Positions 55,563 through 64,000 of a stretch of DNA of 64,000 bases are shown here, one piece after another. Source of the DNA: Leptasterias polaris (taxonomy: Eukaryota; Echinodermata; Asteroidea; Forcipulatida; Asteriidae); contig JAZGTN010000061.1 in the NCBI GenBank assembly GCA_037783415.1, positions 744,001 through 808,000 on the forward strand. Direction: 5' to 3'. Below the pieces are notes generated by a model, which worked only from the letters and a program-made list of their open reading frames with translations, was not told where the DNA came from and did not search any database. Position 1 is the stretch's first letter, and each line of letters opens with the position of its first letter. The position numbers and the translations under genes were made by a program.

Positions 55563-55915
55563 ACAGTCACATTGTAAGGCAGTACAAGGTGATGCGGCCC
55601 AATCTACAGTCACATTGTAAGGCAGTACAAGGTGATGCGGCCCAATCTACAGTCACATTGTAAGGCAGTACAAGGTGATGCGGCCCAATCTACAGTCACA
55701 TTGTAAGGCAGTACAAGGTGATGCTGCCCAATCTACAGTCACATTGTAAGGCAGTACAAGGTGATGCGGCCCAATCTACAGTCACATTGTAAGGCAGTAC
55801 AAGGTGATGCGGCCCAATCTACAGTCACATTGTAAGGCAGTACAAGGTGATGCTGCCCAATCTACAGTCACATTGTAAGGCAGTACAAGGTGATGCGGCC
55901 CAATCTACAGTCAAC
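55563..55915 (+). repeat. 43-bp tandem array, eight units
   Basis: Unit CAGTCACATTGTAAGGCAGT then ACAAGGTGATGCGGCCCAAT and CTA. Units 4 and 7 have GATGCTGCC instead of GATGCGGCC, so a three-unit block was duplicated. Otherwise identical. Confidence 0.95.
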
Positions 55916-56040
55916 CATTCCAAAAGCACCAGGGTACTGTTTTGTTTTTGTTTACGTGCGTTACTGCAAGTATATGATGGTCTATAGATTCAAATGCTAC
56001 AGTACAGTTTATTTTCTCCACTTTGACTGTTCACTATTTC

Positions 56041-56115
56041 ACAGGGAAATATTTCTGTGGAAGATTTGTATAGGTAAACCTTTATAATCAGTGAGCTTTC
56101 AAATTGAAACTGGAC
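56041..56115 (+). repeat. Single diverged unit of the 61-bp satellite
   Basis: AGGGAAATATTTCTGTGGAA, GATTTGTATAGGTA and ATCAGTGAGCTTTCAAATTG match the satellite unit over its full length with about 80% identity by eye. Only one unit is present. Confidence 0.75.
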
Positions 56116-56882
56116 AATCACGTACTTTGATTTTAAAAGTGTACTCTCCCTAAAGTGTGAATCCATGTGTCCGTTGTGCATAATGCGAAATTTAATGTGT
56201 AAAAATGAATGTTTACGCCAAGCAACGCACATAAACATATTGCGTACTGCATTATTGCTTGGTGTATTGCGTCAAGGCGTAAATTTTTTTTTTAAAGGAT
56301 TGCACGCTACGCATTACACACAACGCAGGACGGAAACAATTCCCTGCCTAATTTGTTGTATACACCAATTATAGTGTTTATTTATTTGATACATTTATTA
56401 GCTTTAAAATTTTACTTGTACATGAAGGAGAACACTTACACTTATTGTAGGTTCCATCAACATTAAGCAATCATGCTTTGTCCAAGCTTTGAAAACTGTC
56501 TACTGTATTTATCCCGTTTCCATATTAAACCGTACATCAGGATTACAACTGACATTGTCTTATCTACACATCCAAACATTTGTTCACGTAAAGGCCACAT
56601 TTTTGGAGCATTAGAATGTTAGGGTGTGAGGATCAACATCTCAATTTGCTTTGAGAAGTTATGAAGGAGTTCATGGAATGCTCCCAGTATGGAGTAACTA
56701 AGGAGATCATTAGGAGCAATCACTACATGACATTTAACATTCCAAGTGATATAAAGGATTTGTGCTCTCAGTGGTATGTCCAGAATGACTACCAGACTAA
56801 AAGTAGAACTTTTATTATTCTAAGTTAAAGGACAACTTGCTCATAAAATATGTATTACTTCAATAGATAGTTCCCAGTAGAT

Positions 56883-57061
56883 GCCATCTTTACGGGCAAA
56901 TCACACTTTGGCTTGCAGGCGCGTCAAGCGCTCAAATTATTAACGCAGCCGCGTTGTTCACTAACCAATCACGCAATGAGTTTTGTGAAGTGTGCGCGTG
57001 CTGCACGCCGTTCTCACGCGTAACGCATGACTGTGTGTTTCAAATTGCCCGTAAAGATGGC
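56883..57061. mobile_element. 179-bp MITE with GCCATCTTTACGGGCAA ends
   Basis: GCCATCTTTACGGGCAA and TTGCCCGTAAAGATGGC are exact inverted ends; homology extends inward (TCACAC / GTGTGT). The GC-rich centre contains CACGC/GCGTG runs. Non-coding. Confidence 0.82.
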
Positions 57062-58984
57062 CGATTTACGTCATATTGCAACCTATCTATAGTACATAAA
57101 TGAACATTGTACATGTACTTGAGCAAATTATAATGAATATTCATGACACATTTACACGACAAGTAAGACACTGTAATTGGTACAGTACATCATGTCTGCA
57201 CTGCAGTGCATGAATTTCATTACAGTGTATCAAGGAATTCCCTTTGAATATTAATTAAATATTAATGAATATTAATTAAAAAGTAACTAGGAGCCACTTT
57301 GGTTGTGTCTTTACAGTCTTGCATATAGTTATGCAAATGTTACATTAATGTGTTCTTGCTGTTTACTGCTAAAGTACATGATGTACATTGTAGCTATTGG
57401 TTAAGGCTGTCAGAACCCACACTAAAGCTCACTGTTGAGATGAATGACACTTGCACCAAGGCAGTTTCTCCCTCTCCCTGAAATGGAAGAGTCTCATGAA
57501 TATTCACAGTATAGATGAGCCACCTTGTGGCTCAGAAGTACATCAAGCTGAGGAATGCAATGTTTACAGTGCATGCCTGGGCACACAGTCTCCTGCAGAC
57601 ATTACAGGTGTTCTCGATCCTAAGTAGCACATTGTTGTGAGCTTTTATTGTCAATCTTAAGGACAAGAAGATGATCCTGATCTTCTTCAGCCATCTTAAT
57701 GTAGTCAGAGCTATTAAGGATTGAATCTACAGCATTCTCTACTAGACACCTGTGTACTGATACTATAGATAGGCAGGTGAGTGAACTACACATGTAGTTG
57801 ATTACTAAGAACAAGATGTTGTTTTTGATAATGGATAATGACTTGATGCCAGTTCGGGTTTTGTCTTTCCTTGTTCTTGCAAGTTGCTGGATGTATCAAG
57901 GCTATGTGTTGTGTTATTTCATGTTTATTTCTACCATGAGGGCTGAAACAATTTTAGAGGCCAGACAAACTCTAAAACAGTTAATTTGCAATATTTTTAA
58001 TTCTGCATGATCGGTTAAACAATGTAGAAACTATGGTATTATTGTGACCCCATGTAATTATCTCTCAAATTAATTGTGATGTCTCTTAAAAGAACAGGTG
58101 TTTCAAAGAAACCACTTAAACTCCTCCATGGCTGTGCTATTTCTGTTCTCCATTGCTCTACTTAACAGCAGAATTCTGCCCATAGAATCATGCACTTTAC
58201 AGGGTGCTGTGTGTACAATGTAAGTGGAGAATAGTGAAATTTGCGTGAGTCCTGTCTTTTTTCCCGAAATCATTGTTTGTAATTGTTGATTTACTACAAC
58301 AACCAACTTGCTTAACGAGTTCTAAGAGAATGAGTTTGTTATGTAACATTAATTTACTTAATGACCAGCCTCCCTTTGTGCTGGTATCAAAACTTTTATT
58401 AATGTAATACAATTTTCCTAATTACATTAAATTTAAACTATTTTGGGTACCTGCAGCTAATTACTTGAATCAAACTGGCCTCTTGGTGGTCTATTGTTTA
58501 AGATATCTACTCTAGAATGCAGGGGGTCTTGGGTTCTACTCAAATGACGTCTTGTGCATAATGTCTGGGAGTCAAAATGTCACAAAAGAATCGACTTCCA
58601 AATTAGTGGACAGGCATTGTGCAGAGGTGGTGCATTCTACGCCATGGAAGGAGTTAATTTGTCATGTTTTTTTGTTTTCTATCCATAAATCTTTCATGAA
58701 AATGTTAGGGTTTTCATTTTAATACACACTGATCTGGGATATACACAACAATTTTGTTCATAAAGCCTGTGCTTCTAACTTTAAATGACCCCCCCCCCCC
58801 TAATGACGACACCATCAGTTATCAAACACTCTTCACATGCTCCAGGTTACACCAGAGAGTGTCTAAGATAAATAGAGAAATCCAATCTGGAGATTTCCCC
58901 CCTTGACCCTAACATGCCATCACCTGCAAGCTTTCCATGGTGTGGATCATAAAAGAAACTATAGTAGTAAGCATGCAGTACAAC

Positions 58985-59180
58985 CATGTAGGCCTTTAAA
59001 ACTCCTTTGGGAGAAGTGTTGGTTTGGTTCTGAGAAGAACTTATGTGGTTTCGACATTTTGACAAGTATCCACTGCTCGTCTTCAGGGGAAGATAAGCAG
59101 AGTATACTGTTGGAAACATCGAGACCACACCGGCTCTCTTCAGAACCCAAACAACTCCCAAAAGAGTTTTATACACCGTG
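58985..59180. repeat. Imperfect long inverted repeat
   Basis: The left arm (AACTCCTTTGGGAG, TTTGGTTCTGAGAAG, TGTGGTTTCGACATTTTGAC, ATCCACTGCTCGTCTTC) is mirrored by the right arm (GAAGATAAGCAGAGTATAC, GAAACATCGAGACCACA, CTCTTCAGAACCCAAAC, CTCCCAAAAGAGTT), centred near 59088. The frame through it on the minus strand is not a gene. Confidence 0.75.
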
Positions 59181-60151
59181 GTTGTACCCACAAGTTTACT
59201 ACTTAAGGTTTTTTTCTTACATACTTTCAGAAAATCCAGCCCCCATCCTCCTCCCTTATAAGGCCACACCCTCTGCTTCAATAGAAGTGAAACCTCAGTT
59301 GTGACATGATGTCTGTGTACATTAAACAAGACAAACTTTTTAATTTGAATATAAAATGTAACCATAGTGCACTTTGCCACTTATGGGCCACATAATGAGC
59401 ATAATGCCGCAAGTGTAAACATTGAAATAAAAGCAACGCCTTATTTCTCACAATGCTGTCAGCTCAAATCAATCTGTGTCATATTCTGAATAGGCTCCAT
59501 AGTTCAAGTGCTGCAGTGATGTGTTACTGATAACAAAGCATTGGGAGATAATGCAAATTGTGATTGTTGCGAGGATGGAATGGGCTAGTGGTAGTTTGGC
59601 ATGCTGAGAACTCTGCGGGTTGTGTCGTACAGATACATTGAATGGCGTTTCCACAGGTGGTTGGGGCGACGACATTCTCTGCGTTAACACCTCCTGTTAC
59701 CAGAAAAAAATTCTATATTAGAATTTGATTGATGTTCAACGACCTCGGTGAGGGTTGTGTAAGTAGGACGTAATTAATACATGTATGTTTGTTTTTGTCT
59801 CTGGAAACATGTGGTCAGTCTAGTGGCTGGGTCTGTTGTTTTTCAGGACTGACATGGTTTGAACAAATTACATGTAATGAGAGAAATGGTGGATTGCATA
59901 AATGTCTGTGAAAATAATTTCTTCCCAGCTGGAATTGAATGTCTCTGATCATGGCCATAAACTTGTCCAAAATAATTGCCCTTTTCCTTTAACTTAGCCT
60001 TCGTAACCTCAGGTCTTACTTTAGAATACATAGTACAGGTCAGTAAGCTCAAGTACATGTTCAACTTGAATTGTACATCTACACAGTATTGTACTTGTAG
60101 ATCTTTCAAGTCTCAGTAAAAGAAATTGAAGCAGTTTGAATTGTAGGCTTG

Positions 60152-60293
60152 TAGGCTGTGCAAGTCTCGCGCATATTCAAACTTTGGGATCAGTTAAAGT
60201 GCATGAGTTTGGTTCCTTCACGCCTTAAAGCAATATGTACGTGGGACCAAAGTGGTCCCTACAAAGTTTGAAAACGTGCGAGACTTGCACGGT
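60152..60293. mobile_element. 142-bp MITE, GTGCAAGTCTCGCG family
   Basis: Left TAGGCTGTGCAAGTCTCGCG and TTCAAACTTT; right AAAGTTTGAAAACGTGCGAG and ACTTGCACGG. Internal palindrome GGGACCAAAGTGGTCCC. The shortest complete copy of the family in the window. Confidence 0.82.
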
Positions 60294-60474
60294 ATTACTG
60301 TACAACATGATGGACTGACTCAATGTGTAATAGCAAACTGTAATCCTCATAGTGAGAACCAAGAGAATGCTTTGAGTATAGTTATATCTGTGCCAATCTA
60401 CTTTTGAGGCATAGCAATGGTATTTTAGCTGTATTGCAAATTTCAGCTTTCCTCTTATATAGTTGATCTGGGGC

Positions 60475-60625
60475 CGATTTCACAAAAAGCTTAATTTGAT
60501 CTTAACTACATGTACACGTACCAATCAATTATAATTGCTACTAAGCAAAGTGTGATGTCACAATACAAATCACGATTGTAATACTGACAACTCATCTTAG
60601 ATGAATCTTAGTGCTTTGTGAAATC
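60475..60625. mobile_element. 151-bp MITE with GATTTCACAAA ends
   Basis: GATTTCACAAA at left and TTTGTGAAATC at right; inside are TGTGATGTCACAATACAAAT and GACAACTCATCTTAGATGAA. A partial inverse copy is at 16925-17030. Confidence 0.75.
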
Positions 60626-62718
60626 ATAGAGAAAGTTTTTATGGTGAAATCAAGCCCTGGTTATACACTTATGCTTTTCACATGGTATTGGTACCATTTT
60701 ACACAGTGCATGTCCACAGCTGACATGTTCAAGTAGAGGGCATGCACAGCAACCACAGAGGACAAAATTAAGCTCAGCATGTTCTATTTCTGTGAATATC
60801 CAGCTTTGTAACATCACATAATCTGCCTGATTACATTAAAGTAAAGCTTCAACTGTTTGTGTATTCTATTGTACATTATACCACACAAGTACTGTACACA
60901 CCAGTTTCCTACCTCTGTGGGGTGTGCTGACTGCATTGCTTGTTACAATGGCATGTGTTACCATGACTACGTTTACAACAGTGTAGGGGATCAGGGGCCC
61001 TTGTTGGACTTAAATGTCAGCACAATCTGAGGCCATGAAGGCCAGTGGGAAAGGTCAAATAAAATACATAAATATTAAGTCTGTCTGCATAGTGGTTCTG
61101 TACATGATGGAATGTGTCCATGCAAGGATTCTGTTATGACATCCCTTGAAATGAATTCATTTTGAATTTGTCAATGAGATTTGTTGAGATTTGTTGAGAT
61201 TTGTTGAGATAATGCCTGGCTTTATGTTCAGTTTTCAAGGTATTTTTTTCAGAAGACTATTTTGCAGGGAAACTTTCACACACATAAGATAATTTCAGAC
61301 GGACATGTTTCTCATGACACTGGGCACTGATTTGTATCAAATTCACGATTAAGTACATCATGTGAGATCTGAGATTAAAAAACAAGGGTACAACCAAACT
61401 ACTTGCAATCCAAGCTCATTTGATTTCTTCCTTGAGTGCCTTGGTTGCCATTCTCATCATCATCATTATTATCATCATCCATCAATCACGGTCGAGATCA
61501 AAGACCCACAACTCCTGTCAGGTCTGTCAAACTGAGTCCAGTGTCTCTGGAAATTGTGGCATGATAATGTGAGTGTTTGCCTCCCTCTCTGTCTCACCAG
61601 ACATGGTATCTGGACATGGTAGGCTCCAGACTAAGGTGTCAGATGTTGACTGGCAATTGACCCTAAAGCAGTGTCCAGCGAAATTAGCATGTCATTCTAG
61701 GCATGGTGGATATAGGAGCTTTACTTATTACAAACTTATTTATAGCACAGCAATGTTTTTATAGTCGTTCTTAGTTTACATGAACCCAATTCAAAACAAA
61801 ACATTTGTGTTTTTGGCATACAACATGCACATGTTAAATGTTTCTCAGTAACCGATGAGCAAAAAACAAACAAACAAAACATAAAAGATCATTATAAACA
61901 GTTAATAAAAGTGTAAATATATAAGAAATGGTACATGTAGGCCTAACTAGTCAGGAGGAGTATTTGTATAGATACACTGTACATCAGGGTCCAATCCTGC
62001 GCTTACTGCACCTAAGGGTAAAGTGCATACTTCTATGGGCTGTAAGCAGTGACATGAAATTGGACCATGTTGGCTGGTAACCTATAGGCCTTTCTGTTAG
62101 GAAAGAGCTTTCTTGTATCCTCTGCAATAAGCAAAAGCTTTTTTTATACTCAGACACACGTACAGGTAGTTTACAAACAACAGCCAGTTGTACAGTGTTG
62201 ACCTCTGTAGACTGTAGGATGTAATTATTCAGTAATATGACAAGCTCATGGTCTGACCCAAGCTGAGACTAAATTTATTGTCAAAAGGTTAATTGTATAA
62301 AGACTCAGCAAGGGTCCAAACATGAGATCTGTCTGTACTGGTTTGAATAAGTGATTTACATGTAATGTCACAATACTGTAGGAATTTAGTAAACTGAAAT
62401 ATAAGTTTACTAAATTATATATACTATTAATGTAGGTCAATTATTAAGTACTATTAATGTAGGTCAAACCCTAGTCACATTCAAGGGCTTACTTTTCCCA
62501 GTTGGTAAATTTCTTTTTACCCAAGAGTCAGAGTTGTGACATGGTACAAGTCAGAACTAATTTGTGAATTTAAAAGTCAGGGAAATTGTTTTAAAACAGC
62601 ACATCATCATGTTATGAGAGTTTTCAAATATCCAGCATATTTGGTTCTTATTATCTGCAAACAAAGACTCCTAGTTTTTATCATTGAAGTAGACTTATCA
62701 GTCACCGGTTGTCTTGTT

Positions 62719-63568
62719 AAGCCCCTTTCACACGAGAGCAATTTAGCAAGGGTCCCTTGCTTAATTGTAGCATGGTTGTAAAATTTTACAAAATGTACCT
62801 CGTGTGAAAGGACAAAAATGTTTACACTGACCAGGGTCCCTTGTAAAATAATGTCCAACATTGCTACATTTTGTCGGAGGTCCGGACCTACGACAAAATC
62901 TTACACTAGTGGAAGTTTTGACCAAGGATGTACGCTAAATCCTCGTGTGAAGGGAACCTTTGTTTATTGAACGACGTCCTGTGAGAAGTCTCCCACACTG
63001 CGCATGCGTGACAACTTTTGTGTGTGAACTTTTGCATTGCATGTCAAGGGGCTGTACCCAATCACGCTAGTGCATCTTTTTTTGCAGCAATCCTTTAACT
63101 CTGTTAAATAAAATTTGTTACCCGCTGTGTGTACTGCATAACATTTTCCTATTGGCTGAATTCCTACATAATGTAGCAATTCAGCCAATAGGAACATTCC
63201 TTTTGAGAATGTAGGAATTCAATCAACACTGCAATCGGTAAGTCATGCTTCTAAAATACCAAAAACCTTTCCTGGCAAAAAATCTTAAACCTTTTCCTGG
63301 CTTTTCGGAGCCTGGTTCCACCCCCAGAAAACTTGCAACAACTTGATACTACTGGTAGTATTATCAATTTCACAGATTTACCAGTGGTTGGCTGGTTACC
63401 AGTGGTGTGTGCACTTTCATAGCGCACAATGGTTGTTAGTTTTTTACTTTATCCGTGTGAAAGCTTGCTAAATCAGTCACCCACGTTGACAACAAATAAA
63501 CAATCAGCGCTCGTAAAATTCGTAGCAAGGGACCATGGTCATTTTTTTGTCATGTGAAAAGGGCTTTA
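62719..63568. mobile_element. About 850-bp DNA element with CCCTTTCACACGA ends
   Basis: Left end AAGCCCCTTTCACACGAG, right end inverted (TCATGTGAAAAGGGCTTTA). Further CTCGTGTGAAAGG-type sites near 62800, 62940 and 63450 suggest nested or composite copies. The hairpin CCTATTGGCTGAATT / AATTCAGCCAATAGG lies near 63149-63193. No transposase frame. Confidence 0.65.
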
Positions 63569-64000
63569 TTATTCAACAAATTCCTTCTTATTGTTAAGTG
63601 AAGAACCTTATCCCTTGTCCAAGGCCATCTTACAGGTATGATGGGGATTGGGTAGGCCTAATGATTGGAAACTAATACAGTAAGTAATGTTTGTGATCGC
63701 AAATCTAGCTTTTTGTCAATAACAGCAGTACCAATTGTGCTGAGAAGTATTTCTGTCTACAATACTGCCATAGGAAATTTCCGTAATATTTTGATGTCTC
63801 ATTTTGATTTGCCAAATGATAACAAGCACAAGAAGGAAATTACACCAGATCCCAGTCAAGACATTAATAAATAGCTTCTTGCTACAGGTGCATGTATTCA
63901 TCAATAATGTGTACACTTTATTTGAGGCCACAGTTTGGTTGCAAGATCATGATGGTTTGTTATTTGAATTCTTGGAAGAGTTTGTTCTGCCAAATACAGT

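Larger units (their letters stand above)
53509..64000. other. Probable intron of the adaptor-like gene, repeat-rich
   Basis: No phase-0 exon following 53508 was recognised, so the next exon is missed or beyond the window. The stretch holds MITEs, a 43-bp tandem array, microsatellites and diverged repeats (listed). The minus-strand frame at 58847-59380 and the plus-strand frame at 63665-63874 lack support. Confidence 0.45.

Noticed and set aside
57620..57814. Minus-strand 64-codon frame
   Set aside because: Composition is mildly protein-like, but no splice sites or conserved motif support it.
58847..59380. 177-codon minus-strand open frame
   Set aside because: It runs through a long imperfect inverted repeat, has no domain signature and no splice context; length by chance is plausible.
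63665..63874. 69-codon plus-strand frame near the window end as an exon of the adaptor-like gene
   Set aside because: It starts at an ATG spanning a weak site, has no clear acceptor of phase 0 and no recognisable motif; left unassigned.

Overview
The window reads as animal (metazoan) nuclear DNA: AT-rich, GT-AG introns of 0.1-8 kb, coding exons of 27-650 bp, AATAAA signals, and very many short inverted-repeat transposons, non-LTR retrotransposon tails and minisatellites. Several dispersed repeats, such as the TTAA-flanked element with ends AAAGGCACTGGACACG at 30503-30845, look to me like families abundant in echinoderm (sea star / sea cucumber) genomes. That assignment is from memory and unverified. 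No prokaryotic, organellar or viral gene content was seen.

Five gene models are supported. (1) 1230-1871 (+): an intronless Ras-superfamily GTPase with altered catalytic motifs and no CAAX box. (2) 5154-8174 (-): a three-exon, 250-residue protein of unknown family; the middle exon is inferred from phase. (3) 10006-20557 (+): a nine-exon, 463-residue single-pass membrane protein with a signal peptide, a SEA-like membrane-proximal domain, and a cytoplasmic tail with a PPxY motif, two acidic-flanked LPPPP motifs and a C-terminal PDZ ligand. (4) 30187-39644 (-): a ten-exon, 509-residue lysine/serine-rich nuclear-type protein with a PIP-box-like motif and a helical C-terminus. (5) 49869-53508 (+, 3' end outside or unseen): the N-terminal 407 residues of an endocytic-adaptor-like protein with NPF, DPF and tryptophan motifs. 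Genes 3, 4 and 5 were assembled exon by exon, and every junction keeps the reading frame.

Region by region: 1-5.1 kb holds the GTPase gene and AT-rich DNA; 5.1-8.2 kb the unknown minus-strand gene with a LINE fragment in its first intron; 8.2-10 kb a probable divergent promoter; 10-20.6 kb the membrane-protein gene; 20.6-24.9 kb intergenic with inverted-repeat elements and a hAT element nested in a tRNA-like repeat; 24.9-28.9 kb a 61-bp satellite with higher-order structure; 30-39.7 kb the nuclear-protein gene; 40-41 kb a Foldback-like element; 41-49.8 kb repeats including a piggyBac derivative; 49.9-64 kb the adaptor-like gene and a long, probably intronic tail.

The genes do not form an operon-like unit. 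Gene pairs 2/3 and 4/5 are head to head, so shared promoters are possible. The strongest 'hunt' items are the Foldback-like element with 16-bp arrays as its arms and a 9-bp target duplication, the satellite with a 5-7-unit higher-order repeat plus an intronic copy and a lone relic, the nested hAT insertion with a clean 8-bp target duplication, and the tail architecture of the membrane protein.
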